Part shown: in pieces, positions 13,801 through 22,516 of the stretch | Layout: each line of letters opens with the position of its first letter | How positions within the stretch are numbered: position 1 is the first letter of the stretch | Source of the DNA: Anas platyrhynchos | Lineage: Eukaryota > Chordata > Aves > Anseriformes > Anatidae | Length of the DNA: 64,000 bases | Direction of reading: 5' to 3' | Assembly: GCF_047663525.1 (NCBI RefSeq) | Contig: NC_092597.1 | Coordinates: 22,088,001-22,152,000, forward strand | The notes under the pieces: generated by a model | The model's database searches: none | What the model was told of the DNA's origin: nothing | What the model saw: the letters and a program-made list of their open reading frames with translations, nothing else | Program-made: the position numbers and the translations under genes

Positions 13801-16800
13801 TGCCGTGCCGTTTGGCTGACACCATCCCCACGGGGAGCAGCCCCCAGCTGCGGCTCCATCACCCCAAAAAGGGGTCTCTGGGGGGGCAGAACTTGGGTCC
13901 CCGTGGGGACCAGCACCGCAGGGGCTGGCACGCTTCGTCTCCATCCTTCTGCCAGTGCCTGGGGGGGGGACACAGCCCCCACGGCACCAACCCCCGTGGC
14001 GGAGCAGACCCATAAAGGCCGGGGCTGGAACAATAGCCCCCTGGAAGCCCCGAGACGTGGAACATCTGCAAACGATTGAGCCGAGCGCGCCGGGGCTGTG
14101 GGGTTCCTGCAAGATTTGTTTCCATCTTCGCCGTCCCGGCCCGAGACGCCGCGTTTCCCCCGTGCCTTGCGGGGCTTTTTTGGGTTTTGTGCTCGCTTCG
14201 TCCACGCCGTGCATGAGAACTCGGTGCCGTGCAGATGCCAGGACACCTCCGAAACGACTCGGAAACACGCAGGGGAAAAAGGGGAGGGGGAGACAGTGTG
14301 CGCCAGGAGGGCTTGGACCCCACGTGGCGGCCAAGAACAGAAGCTCATTGCTCCAACATCAGCCCGTGGAGCTCGGAGAGCTGAGCCCCAGCAGCCAGGA
14401 AGCCAGCTGGCTCAGCTTATAGGGCAGCAGCGCTCCCAGACCCCATTAAACGGGCGCGTTTCCATCGGAGGTGGGAACTCATCGCCTGCTCCGCTGCCTC
14501 CCCGAGGGCGAGCGGCTTTGGCGCCTGCACAGCCACCTCCCCGGCCACACCTGAGGTTTTTTTTTTTTTTCCCCTCTGCACCGCCCCGTGCTCGCCCATC
14601 CTGGTTCCCCCACCCCCTATGGCTTTTGTCAGCCCAGCTGCAGCCCCAATCCCTTCGGGTGCTCGCTGTAGGACGAGGCGAGGCGCGGCACGGCCGATGA
14701 TTTCACGCGCAGCAACCCTGGAGACAGCAAATGTTGTGGCAACTGCATCAACACCCCGCGCAGGGCAGCCTCGCTGAGCCGGGAGGGGTTTTTTTGGGTT
14801 GTTTTCCCCCCCTTTTCTTGCTCCCATCCTTCGGGCAGATGTTAGCATTTTGTCCTTTCCGAGGATTTTTCACCCTTGATTGCCTTTCCCCGTCTTAAAC
14901 GGGGTTGGAATCCAGGGGTAACGCGCTGCCATCACCCCCGAGCTGTGGCTCAGAGCATCCTGCGGTGCTCAAGGAGACTCCGGGGTTTTATGGGGGAGAC
15001 TCTGGGGTTTTATGGGGGTCCCCGGGGCCCCCCCGGCCCCCTACCTTGGGGTCCATGCGCAGGAAGGTGTGCGGGCCCCGGCTGCTCAGCGTCGAGCGCT
15101 TGAACGTCTTGCTGTGGTGGAAGTGGTAGTAGTTCTCCAAGCTCCCGATCTGGAAGAGATTTGTTTTACCAGGGGAGGTGGGCACAAGGCTGATACCTTT
15201 TCTTCACAGATTCGGGAAGCCCCACGCTCCCCTGATAACTTTTTGTCCCTATTTTGGGGACAAAGGGCCCCCAATTTTGCAGGAAAATGCGGCACCACCC
15301 TGTGGGCACAGGGATGGGGTGACCCCAAAGCTGGGACGTGCAGGGCTGTGCCAGGCGCCTGCAGCGCCGTAGGGTTTCCTTCCATCCCCTGGGGGTTGGA
15401 AATTGGTGCAAAAAGCAAAAAAATAAATAAAAAAATCCCACCCTGCAGCAAAGAGCAGTTGCAAAATAACCCCGCTGCCGGCTCCCAGGGGGTTGTCACC
15501 ACCCCTCTGGCATCCCATCTGCGTCCCCAAGAGCCACCCCGTGCTGGAGCTGGGCACCGCAGGGACCGGGGGGAGCTGTCCTCACGTCCCCGTGTCCCCA
15601 AATCCCAGGCAGAGCCAGGCAGACAGGGGCTGCTTCCACGTTCAGCGCCCTTTACAGCTCCGCTTTGCAGCCCCACTCCGTGCACTCGGGAAGGTGCAGG
15701 AGGAGTCTCAAAACTGCCCAGATTTTGGGGAAGCTCAGATGCTCCTGTTCCCCTGCTCCTGTTCCCTCATTCTTTGGGGATTTATTGAAGGAAAAGTGAA
15801 AAAAAATCTTGTCCAGGGGGAGCTAAGTGGAGAGGAGGAGGGAGGGAGGTTGGGCCTGGGGACCTCCGTGGGCACCCTTCAATGTAAGATAACCTAAGGA
15901 GGAAAGCTTAAAAATGGGATTTCCACCTAAAAAAAAACTAAAAGTGATGGAGGCTGATCCCTTCTGGCTCGCTGGATGAGCACGGGCACCCTCCAGCTCC
16001 CTCCTGGCAGCCCAGCACCCCAAAAGGCTTCAAAGTTCCCTGGGGAAGGGTGGACCGGAGACCCCTCCCGATGGGATCACCCCACGAATTTCATTCCCAA
16101 TGCTAAGAAGCGATTCGGCCACAAGGGAAGCGCTTTTCGGGAGCTGTGCACCACCGAGTTCAGCACCAGAGCTGGGCAGAGCGTTTTGGGGCCAGCTGCT
16201 CCCCTCCCACCACCGGGCAGGTCCTCGGGCACATCCCCGGGGACAGATCCAGTGAGGGTCCCCAGTGGGGGTCCCCTGCCTGCTCGTGCCATGGGGACTT
16301 GGTCTGCTCCCCCCAGGGTCCCAGCTGCTGCTTTCTGCCTTCAGCAGCCCCAAGTGGTTGGATTCAAGCCTGGAGCGATCCCACTGAGAGCCAGCACCCC
16401 CCAGATGACAAAAATTCAGCAAAACCCCAAATCCATCCCCAAACAAGCCCTGCCATGGGCACCCACATCCAGGACTGCCATATACATGGGAAACCTTCAC
16501 GACTCACTCTGCTGGCCACTGAACAAGTTAAAAACGGGGCAAATCCCTGTGGGGACAGGGACAGGGCCAGGCTGTGCCCCCCGGGACGCAGACACCCGGC
16601 CCCTCGCAGCGCCCTGGGCCTGCCCCAGCTCGCCCCAGGAGATGGAGGCGAACAAAGGGCTGGGAGCAAGCAGGGGGTGTCGGGGGGTGTGTGAGGTACC
16701 CCTCCTGCTGCTGGGCTGTTGGCTGCTCTTATAGAAAAGCCCAACAAGCGATGTGATCCCCCAGCACAACGCCAGTGAGGTGACCGAGGGCTTTAGGGCG

Positions 16801-17903
16801 CCTTTGGGTATGGGGACACGCAGGGGGGACCTGGTTTTGGCACAGGCAGCACCCAACGCGGGCACCTTGGGGAGCCAAAAACAACCCCGAGGTGGCAATT
16901 CCCAGCCGGGGGGCTGCAGGGCAAGGTCCCCCATGGCATTGGGGTTGTCCCCAGGGAGATCCCGGAGAAGGGTTGGGGACGGAGAGCGGCCGAGGGGAAG
17001 CCCCCGAGGTGCTCGGGGGAGGCTGCGCCAGGATCACCCTGATGCAAGCGCAGAAATATTTCCCTTGGTCCGCAGCCTGCTGGGGCAGAGGGAGGGACAC
17101 GGCCACGGGACGCCGGCGTGTGGGGTCAGGGGATGCTCCTGCAGCCACCGAGACGGCGAAACCCCAAAGCTGGGCTGGGGTTGGGCTGCTGGGAGCCGGG
17201 ACAAGGGGGACGCGCGCCCCAGGCAGCCCCATGGCGGAGCGGTAATTAGCGCCCAGCCAGTAATTAAAGCCGGGGCTCTCCCAGGAGGTAAAGCTGGGGA
17301 GGAAGCAGTGCAGGTAGGGGGCACAGGGGGGGGTGCTGGCCCTATTCTTTGCCCCCCCAATTTGCCCCCCCCCTTTCACGGCAGCCCCCTGGCACTCAGT
17401 ACCCATCCCAATAGGGCTGGGACAGGGACAAGGTCGGACTTTCCACCCTAGGAGACACCTCCAAGCGGGGTGCGGGGGGTCACCCCAAAACCCCACAAAC
17501 CCCACAATCAGAGTAAAAACCACAAACTTAAAAGAAAAAAAAAAAAAACAAACCCACCCATAACAGGGGGGGAGGCAGCAGCACCCCCCCCGCGCCCCGC
17601 AGCTCTCCCCCAACCGCCGCAAACTTTCCCAAACCCTTCGACCCCCCCAAACCGAGACCCCACAACCCAAAAAGCTCCCCCAAAACCTCCCCCCTTTACC
17701 TGCCCCAGGCTGCGGTACCCGTAGGCGGCGGCCAAGCGGGCGGCTTCGGCGGGGCCCCCCCGCACCCTGACGGCCCAGTGGTTGGTATAGACGGGGCGGG
17801 GGGGGTCGGCAGCCACCCCCCGGGCACCCAGGGCCAGGGAGAGGGCCAGGAGGCAGAGGAGAGATGAAGAAGAGGAGGAAGAAGAGGAGGCAGCAGCGGG
17901 CAT
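191..17903 (-). CDS. PCSK6: PCSK6 (PACE4) proprotein convertase, coding exons 1-14, 3' end cut off by the window
   Basis: Calcium-dependent subtilisin-like endoprotease that cleaves precursors after paired basic residues in the secretory pathway and extracellular matrix; known PCSK6 substrates include TGF-beta-family ligands. Fourteen exons with GT-AG borders join in one frame to 646 codons plus one base. Order: signal peptide (about 1-32), prodomain ending in RVKR at 115-118, catalytic domain with Asp174, His215, oxyanion Asn316 and Ser389, then a P domain with an RGD at 522-524 and an acidic linker. Spacing between catalytic residues (41, 142 and 215 from the Asp) equals that of human PCSK6. 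Assignment to PCSK6 rather than PCSK5, FURIN or PCSK4 rests on P-domain and strand-end wording such as [25 protein letters not shown] and [17 protein letters not shown]. The Cys-rich and PLAC domains should lie beyond the left edge. A sauropsid-specific PCSK6 paralogue is the main alternative. Confidence 0.93.
365..1412 (-). other. PCSK6 intron 13
   Basis: About 1 kb, GC-rich, without a coding pattern. An AT-richer patch at 460-540 and a T-run near 676-687 are the only features noticed. Confidence 0.75.
1413..1549 (-). CDS. PCSK6: PCSK6 exon 13: P domain
   Basis: 137 bases. [20 protein letters not shown] then [20 protein letters not shown], matching the PCSK6 P domain. Donor gtaagg. Confidence 0.95.
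1712..1900 (-). CDS. PCSK6: PCSK6 exon 12: P domain with RGD
   Basis: 189 bases. [20 protein letters not shown] includes the conserved RGD (522-524) of convertase P domains, needed in the family for folding and exit from the endoplasmic reticulum. Ends LLAR plus two bases, donor gtgaga. Confidence 0.95.
1901..2642 (-). other. PCSK6 intron 11 with AT-rich island
   Basis: The 2,040-2,430 part is far more AT-rich than its surroundings and carries several TAATTA-type cores; see the regulatory entry. Nothing coding is seen. Confidence 0.75.
2040..2430. promoter_or_regulatory. Candidate intronic enhancer: cluster of homeodomain-type TAAT cores
   Basis: Within a GC-rich gene this stretch holds ggttaattatg, actaattaatg, gcaattacc and gtaattagtg, plus GGATTA- and GATAA-type words. 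Clusters like this are common in conserved enhancers; the function here is inferred from composition only. Confidence 0.35.
2643..2760 (-). CDS. PCSK6: PCSK6 exon 11: catalytic/P-domain junction
   Basis: 118 bases encoding [38 protein letters not shown]. The phrase LVDAEAxVVEAKKW distinguishes PCSK6 from furin and PCSK5. Donor gtgagt leaves two bases of a Lys codon. Confidence 0.95.
2971..3074 (-). CDS. PCSK6: PCSK6 exon 10: end of catalytic domain
   Basis: 104 bases; completes Asn406, then [18 protein letters not shown] and [11 protein letters not shown], the C-terminal helix region of the subtilase fold. Ends one base into a Val codon, donor gtgagc. Confidence 0.95.
3075..3749 (-). other. 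PCSK6 intron 9
   Basis: 675 bases. A short AT microsatellite (about 3,287-3,312) runs into a CA stretch. An A-run on the plus strand (3,732-3,742) is the U-rich start of the intron in the transcript. No other feature is visible. Confidence 0.75.
3750..3850 (-). CDS. PCSK6: PCSK6 exon 9: catalytic Ser
   Basis: 101 bases, 33 codons plus two bases of a split Asn. [20 protein letters not shown] holds the nucleophile Ser389. Donor gtaagt is followed at once by a T-rich tract on the transcribed strand. Confidence 0.96.
3851..4857 (-). other. PCSK6 intron 8 with poly-T tract
   Basis: About 1 kb. Contains an uninterrupted T-run at 4,385-4,410, an A-rich stretch at 4,069-4,090, a direct 12-base repeat around 4,197-4,221 and an A/C-rich stretch at 4,780-4,830. 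No retrotransposon body is recognised beside the T-run. Confidence 0.75.
4385..4410. repeat. Poly(T) homopolymer
   Basis: Twenty-six consecutive T residues on the plus strand inside PCSK6 intron 8. The length is probably variable and prone to sequencing error. Confidence 0.9.
4858..5070 (-). CDS. PCSK6: PCSK6 exon 8: oxyanion-hole Asn
   Basis: Seventy-one codons in phase 0. [20 protein letters not shown] carries the oxyanion Asn316; [13 protein letters not shown] and [13 protein letters not shown] follow, all typical of the substrate cleft. Acceptor cgcag, donor gtgagt. Confidence 0.96.
5445..5470. repeat. (TTTTG)n microsatellite
   Basis: About four TTTTG units after a T-run, within PCSK6 intron 7. 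Confidence 0.85.
5625..5660. repeat. Two perfect 18-base tandem units
   Basis: The unit ggggcccctaatgaagct occurs twice without mismatch at 5,625-5,642 and 5,643-5,660. The perfect identity points to a recent duplication. Confidence 0.9.
6515..6710. promoter_or_regulatory. Candidate intronic enhancer: AT-rich island in PCSK6 intron 7
   Basis: Contains gcttaattagc, ccattagct, gataaagg, cattaaaag and tcaattacag within 200 bases, embedded in GC-rich DNA. Composition and motif density suggest a conserved regulatory element; there is no direct proof. Confidence 0.3.
7120..7156. repeat. A-rich low-complexity tract
   Basis: A-runs broken by single C or G bases in PCSK6 intron 7. No SINE body is recognisable next to it. 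Confidence 0.8.
7955..8127 (-). CDS. PCSK6: PCSK6 exon 7: catalytic domain
   Basis: 173 bases, finishing Gly244 and encoding [38 protein letters not shown] and the end [10 protein letters not shown]. Nearly invariant relative to human PCSK6. Donor gtgtgg is atypical at +3 to +6, but the downstream exon joins in phase. Confidence 0.95.
8802..8896. repeat. 19-base tandem repeat, five units
   Basis: Units near catcccagagccttgtcac repeat with an exact 19-base period at 8,802, 8,821, 8,840, 8,859 and 8,878, with a few substitutions each. Confidence 0.9.
9193..9239. repeat. Tandem duplication of about 24 bases
   Basis: Two copies of ttccctttccctgccgtgt-like sequence in a row, pyrimidine-rich, with few differences. 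Confidence 0.75.
10465..10553 (-). CDS. PCSK6: PCSK6 exon 6: catalytic His
   Basis: Eighty-nine bases; completes Lys214, then [18 protein letters not shown] with catalytic His215, and ends in a split Gly codon. Acceptor cgcag, donor gtgagg. Confidence 0.95.
10554..10889 (-). other. PCSK6 intron 5 with microsatellite
   Basis: 336 bases. The 5' end, after the exon 5 donor, is taken up by the AAT repeat; the remainder is GC-rich and featureless. Confidence 0.8.
10837..10884. repeat. (ATT)n microsatellite beside the exon 5 splice donor
   Basis: About 15 ATT units, slightly interrupted near 10,871-10,883. In the PCSK6 transcript the repeat reads AAT and starts six bases after the exon 5 boundary, overlapping the zone contacted by U1/U6 snRNAs. 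Confidence 0.95.
10890..10966 (-). CDS. PCSK6: PCSK6 exon 5
   Basis: Seventy-seven bases: 25 codons plus two bases of a split Lys codon. Peptide [18 protein letters not shown] continues into YDASNEN. The donor is gtacgt, weaker than the others, and a long ATT/AAT microsatellite begins six bases into the intron. Confidence 0.93.
11175..11318 (-). CDS. PCSK6: PCSK6 exon 4: catalytic Asp
   Basis: Forty-eight codons in phase 0. Carries [15 protein letters not shown] and [17 protein letters not shown]; the first Asp of DDG (residue 174) is the catalytic aspartate. Acceptor cgcag, donor gtgagt. Confidence 0.95.
11319..11771 (-). other. PCSK6 intron 3
   Basis: 453 bases with a CT-rich block (11,480-11,570). 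No other signal is seen. Confidence 0.75.
11772..11882 (-). CDS. PCSK6: PCSK6 exon 3: end of prodomain and RVKR activation site
   Basis: Thirty-seven codons in phase 0, acceptor gcag and donor gtgcgt. Contains [15 protein letters not shown], the autocatalytic furin-type cleavage site (cut after residue 118), then HVRGEP and [11 protein letters not shown], the start of the mature enzyme. Confidence 0.95.
11883..15044 (-). other. PCSK6 intron 2
   Basis: 3.2 kb, the longest intron visible in this gene. Several A- or T-runs (about 12,706-12,718, 13,231-13,242, 14,558-14,569) and an AT-rich zone at 12,640-12,800. No coding pattern or recognisable transposon. Confidence 0.75.
15045..15149 (-). CDS. 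PCSK6: PCSK6 exon 2: prodomain
   Basis: Thirty-five codons in phase 0, between acceptor ccag and donor gtaggg. The peptide begins [19 protein letters not shown] and ends FLRMDPK, nearly identical to the PCSK6 prodomain. The donor is followed by a run of G-blocks on the transcribed strand. Confidence 0.95.
15150..17699 (-). other. PCSK6 intron 1
   Basis: 2.55 kb of GC-rich DNA. Nothing beyond short homopolymers (17,528-17,548 A-rich; C-runs near 17,320-17,375) is apparent. Confidence 0.75.
17700..17903 (-). CDS. PCSK6: PCSK6 exon 1: signal peptide and start of prodomain
   Basis: Sixty-eight codons, ending in phase 0 at CAG|gtaaag. Reads a signal peptide with nine consecutive Ser (residues 6-14) followed by a Leu/Ala-rich core, then [13 protein letters not shown], the conserved start of the PCSK6 prodomain. 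The ATG at 17,903 was chosen because it directly precedes the hydrophobic core. The same frame stays open upstream for about 460 bases, so a longer N terminus is not excluded by a stop codon. Confidence 0.88.
17862..17888 (-). repeat. PCSK6: Serine-codon repeat in the PCSK6 signal peptide
   Basis: Nine consecutive Ser codons (TCC/TCT/TCA) form a GA/CT-rich tract inside exon 1, just before the Leu/Ala core of the signal peptide. Human PCSK6 has a longer Gly/Ala/Pro-rich N terminus instead. Confidence 0.85.
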
Positions 17904-17924
17904 GGTGCGCGCCGCGGGGCCGAG

Positions 17925-17990
17925 CTGGGCGGAGCGGGGAGCGGCGGCTTTTAAAGCGGCCCCCGGAGCACGGCGGGGGCGGGGGGATGC
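17925..17990 (-). promoter_or_regulatory. PCSK6: PCSK6 core promoter: TATA-like TTTAAAA plus GC boxes
   Basis: On the minus strand a ctttaaaag element (17,948-17,956) lies about 45-55 bases before the ATG, preceded by a GC box at 17,975-17,984 within a CpG-rich block. If the element works as a TATA box, transcription would start only about 20 bases before the ATG; otherwise initiation is of the CpG-island type. Confidence 0.5.
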
Positions 17991-17999
17991 TCCGGGAGG

Positions 18000-18075
18000 G
18001 GTGGGGAGGGACCGAAGGGGGGTTTGGAGGGGGTTTGGGGGGGGGTTGGGGGGGGGTTTGGGGGGGTGGGGATCC
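18000..18075 (+). repeat. G-run tract, possible G-quadruplex
   Basis: Many runs of four to nine G separated by TTT or single bases on the plus strand, 100-170 bases upstream of the PCSK6 ATG. The pattern satisfies the G-quadruplex rule many times over. Confidence 0.75.
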
Positions 18076-18144
18076 GCGGCGCCCTGTGGCTGGGTGCTGG
18101 GGGGGGCTCTGGGGGGACCCACCGCGGGTCCAGGACGCACGGGG

Positions 18145-18425
18145 ATACCCCCCTGTGTACCCGGGGATCCCCCCCCTTCGGGGTCCTGTACCCCCAGATA
18201 TCCCCCCCATACCCCCAAATATTCCCAAGTGCCCTCGGGTATCCCCCCCCATCCCATACCCCCGGGTATCCCCCCCTTGGGGTCCCATACCCCCAGATAT
18301 CCCCCCATACCCTTGGGTATCCCCCCCCATCCCATACCCCCAGATATCCCCCCCCTCAGTCCCATACCCCCAGGTACCCCCCCGGTACCCCTGGGTATCT
18401 CCTCTCTGCTGTCCCCCCCCTTTTT
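18145..18425. repeat. Degenerate C-rich minisatellite upstream of PCSK6
   Basis: Repeats built from words such as catacccccagatatccccc and gggtatccccccccatc, in roughly 20-25-base subunits that alternate GATAT and GGTAT forms. It lies about 240-520 bases before the PCSK6 start, and G-runs are on the PCSK6 coding strand. Confidence 0.85.
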
Positions 18426-18650
18426 CCCCCTAAATCACCCCCCCATGTGCACCCTTCCTACACCCCCTGTGCACCCCCAGCCCTGAGCAGCCCCCAAATG
18501 CCCCCCCCAGCAGCCCTCCCCACACCCCCCTTAAGCACTGCACCCCAAAACCTCCCTTCACCCCCCCTCCTGTGTACCCCCAGACCCCCCCTGCATCCTG
18601 TGCCCCCCCCCAGCACTGCCCAGCCCCCCTGGCAGCCCCCCCAGCCAAAA
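18426..18650. repeat. C-rich low-complexity stretch
   Basis: Continuation of CCCCC-rich sequence with tgcaccc/tgtaccc words, less regular than the neighbouring minisatellite. Long open frames here are compositional artefacts. Confidence 0.7.
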
Positions 18651-21600
18651 CACTGCCAGCCCCAGGGGGCTTCAGGAGGGGTTTGGAGGGGACCAAGGGG
18701 GGGCTGGATGCTGGGGAGCCCCCCGGGGGGGTTCAGTCTTTACGCAGAGGCCAGCCTGGGTGGGGGGGCTCTGTCCTTGGTGTCCTGGCTGGCCGGTGAG
18801 CCCCCCACCCCCCCAATTTTCGGCACCCAGCCTGCCAGGTCGTGGTGAACCTGACCTTAGCGCTCGATAAATCGGCCACGGGTGAACTTCGGCCAGCTCG
18901 GGAGCTGCCCCCGGGGGAGCTGCCCCACACCACAGCGGGGTTTGAGCTCTCTCTGCCTGGCCCCGTGCCCTAAAAACAGAGCCACTGCCGTCACCAGGTG
19001 CCCTTAACCAATTTAAGGGGGATTTATGGGGTTTCTGTTCCGCACCACGGGGCCCAAACCATCCCCTTTGCACCCTCGAGGGGAAATTAAATCCGTGTTA
19101 GCCGCAGAGGCAGCGCTGCTGAGGAACAGCTTTTGGTTTCCAACAAAAAATATGGGTTATGAACCACTCGCATCCCTGCTTTATGGGTTTTTCCTCGAGT
19201 TTCCCTGTTCGTAGGGCGATGGACAGAGCTGGTGGGCGCTGTGCGTGCAGAAAAGTTGTTGGAGCCCAGCAGGAGGGGAGGAGAAGGTGGCTTGGCACTG
19301 CTGGCCGGAGCTGGTGCCCACGGGTGCCCCCCTCTCACCGCCGTGATTTCACCATTCACCGCTTGCGCCCTGCCGATTTTTCACCCCAAAAGTGGAAAAG
19401 CTGGGGGAAAAGGGCTTCAGCTGGAAGAGCAGCGGCTTTGCTCCGCTCCGCGTGCCAGCCAGGGAGGCGCCGGGTGCTGGCTGACCCCGGTGCTGCCCGC
19501 GAGGCAGACTTTGGCCCCGCGCGCTCTGCGTCGTGGTGCGCCGGGGCAGAGCCTTCCCCTTAACTCTTTTCCATGCTGACTCCCAGCCCGGCGAGACGCA
19601 GGCGAGGCAATCGAGCCCATCAGAGCAGAGATTACGGCAGGGATGGGGTCCAACCCCGGTTATCTGCTTGCTGTGCCCGCTCCCGGTGCGCTGGGATGCG
19701 CAGCGAGGCCGCCGGGACGCGGCCAAACCCCGTTTGCGTGCGGGGCGCTGAGAAGGATCGTGCCTTCATGCGAGCCCTGCACCTGGAAATAGCTTTTTCT
19801 GTAGCTCCCAGGCTTAACCAAATGAGGGAAAATTGGGCTGGTGTAATTAAAGCAGTGTGGTTCCCGATCCTGGCTGCACTCGGGAGTTGTTCTGCAGCTC
19901 GGCTTTGGTGAAAAATCCCCGGCTGGCTCTGGCCGCTCGCCACAGGGATGCCCACGGTCAGCCTGGTGCAGCTCCCACCCCATTCGGAGCAGATGTTCCG
20001 CGTTCAGTCCTGCTCGTGGAAAAATCCCGTGCGGCAAGGAGCTACCTGCGCAGCCCCACAGCCCAAAAATGAGGATCTGCAGCCCCCCTGGAGCTGCACC
20101 CCCACGGCTGATGGCTCGCGTAAGGGAGCGGGCGCTGTCGGTGCTGCCGCTGCTCGCAAACCACAGCTCCGAGCCTGCGCCTTGGGACCTTCCTGGGTGG
20201 ATTTCCAGGAAATTTGTGCTTGACGGAGAAATGCTGCACCTGCCTCTTGCGCCCCGGCACTTCTGGGGGAGATTTGGAGGAAAAAGGTGCTGGGAGAGAG
20301 CTCCCATCAAGGGTGGAAGAACCCCGAATCACCCAAGGAGGGATGTGCTGATGGTTTTTCCGCCATCCTGCAGCTCTCCCGGCCATCAGAAGCTGGAGAC
20401 GGCAGCAAAAAAAGATTTAAATTGGGTATTAGAGAGGCAGCACTGACGGCAGCCCGGCCAAGGTGTGGGCACATTTGGATGCTGTGCTGCTCCAGGTGGG
20501 GCTGGAGGTTGGCAGCAGGCTCCTTCTGCTCTGGGTTTCTGTAATTTGAGGGAAATTTGCAGTGTTTTCTATCATCTGGTGCGCTCCTCCTCTCCAGAAA
20601 GATTAAATCTCCATCATCAGGAGCCGGCGTGGCGGGTGAGAAGATTTCCCAGACTAGTCAAAGTGTCATCCTGGTAAAAATGCCAGTAATAAAAAATAAA
20701 AGGAAAGGGCCCACTATGGACTCAGGCCTGTAAAAAAAACCTCCGAAAGATGGATCTGGAAGTTTAAAAACAATTTTCGGCACCGAAGCTCAGCTGCTAA
20801 CGGCTGCTCCAGGGATGGAGAGGCCCAGCGCAGACATTTGTGGTGTGGGGAAAATTGATCAATTAAAAAAAAATCAACCAATGTGCCTGGTCTTGAATTA
20901 AAAAAAAAAAAAAAAAAAAGGGAAAGAAACCAGATGTTTTTACCCGTCTCGGATTGCTTTTGGTTTTATTGCTGTTTAAGAAATGAGGGGGATGAAGGAG
21001 ATGCCCGAGCGGGGCTTGGGGGGGGGTGCTCCAGCCCCTTGCTGCGTCCCCAGGGAGCGTCCTCAGCTCCGAGCCCCCCTGGGGACACCCAGCCGAGCCC
21101 CACCACGTCCCAGAGCAGCGTCCCAGCACAGGAGCTGGCACTGGTGCCAAGAGGGAGCTTGTAATAAAGCCAGGACAAAGCCAACCCCACCCACTGGAAT
21201 AGCAGGTCTGGCCAAGGCTGGTTTACGCGGGCGCCGGGCAGGGGCCGTGCCATCGCCGCACGGAGGAGGATATTTCGGGTCCCCCCCTCCCCTGGCCGGA
21301 GCCACACGTCTCTCGCTGTTATTATGTCTGTCCCCAAGGGCTAAAATGTCTGTCCCAGGGCTAAAATTGGGCCCCCGCGCAGCGGCGTCGGGGCTCTCCG
21401 AGCGCTGCCCACGTGGCCAAGAAGGATCTGAGTCACCGGGCAGGGACGGCCGCCCGCTCCTCGCCCCGGGGGCTTTTGCAAAGCAAATTGCAACTCCTCT
21501 GCCGTGTCCCCTGGTGGGTGACATCCCCCCGGACCCGCTGTGACCGATGTGGGAGGCCCCCACGGTGTTTTCACGCCCGGGTTCAGCAGATGTGGTGGCG

Positions 21601-22500
21601 GCAGAGCGGGCACCGGGAGCACGAACGTGCGGGGTGAGAGGCGAGCCGGGGGGTGGAGAGATGCCGAGATCAAAACAAAAGCGATTTCAGAATAAAATCC
21701 AACAGCCAAGGGAAAACACGGCGTGTCCCTGCCAAGACTATCATTTATGCCAATTAAAAAACAAACAACAAAAAAATTATTGGCATGGCAATAAGGAGAG
21801 CAGCGTGGTATTTCCTGAAAAGGGTGTGGGGAGCATCCTTGGAAAGTCTTCCCTGCACAATGTGCTTGCTGTTTCCAGAAAAATAAAGTTTGCCCTGACC
21901 CACCTGTCCCCCAGAAGCGACTATTTAGGGCTGTAACATGGTCCTTGTTTCAGCCGGGCCGAGGAGAACAAATGTCACTGGCTGAACCTGTCTCACGGCA
22001 CGGCAATTGGCAACTTTTCCCAGCCCTGAGGTCTGGGTATTTACCTGCAGTCCCGTAATTGCTGTGAAACTTGAAAAAAAAAAAGCACTCTGCCCCTAGG
22101 GCTGGGCTGCAGCAGCCCATCTGAGGTTGGGGGAGAGCTGGTCACGCGTGTTCCCACAACCCCAGAAAGCCGGGGCTGGGACACGCTCCCCAGCGGGGCG
22201 TGGGGACGTGCTCCGGGCTCACCCAGGGCGTATCCGGAGGTTTCGGCGGCGCAGCAGGGACTGCCAAAGCCCAGCCTCCAGGAGCTAGTACCTTTTGCAC
22301 AGCACTTGAAGGGGGAGCACGGAAAACAAACAAAAGCCCACAGATTTTTTTTTGCTTTCCTCCTGATCCTGCCCATCCCTCCCAGGAGCTGCAGCCAGGC
22401 GGTGTTTGCGCCATGAGACCCGGCGCTGCCGGAGGACGCGGGGCGATGCCGAAGAGAAGCAGCTCCACCTAGGCAAGCGCTGCTGCTACCGCAGAGCCGT
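18651..22500. other. Intergenic DNA, no gene recognised
   Basis: Moderately GC-rich, single-copy-looking. A-runs at 20,867-20,875 and 20,901-20,919 (plus strand) and AT-richer sequence at 21,680-21,790. No open frame shows recognisable protein sequence or a consistent splice pattern on either strand. Confidence 0.6.
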
Positions 22501-22516
22501 GCTGCCGTGCTGCTGG

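Larger units (their letters stand above)
17700..18010. promoter_or_regulatory. CpG-rich block over PCSK6 exon 1 and promoter
   Basis: CG dinucleotides are dense from exon 1 to about 18,010 and then thin out in the G- and C-run repeats upstream. Judged by eye as a CpG island. Confidence 0.6.

Noticed and set aside
13072..14079. Long open frame (335 codons) on the plus strand in PCSK6 intron 2
   Set aside because: It lies antisense inside an intron. Composition is biased by GC content and no domain is present.
18024..18848. Long proline-rich open frames on the plus strand upstream of PCSK6
   Set aside because: They are produced by C-rich repeat sequence in several frames at once, with no recognisable domain or splice context.
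20901..20919. Poly(A) tail of a retrocopy
   Set aside because: No gene-like or SINE-like body and no target-site duplication were found beside the A-run.
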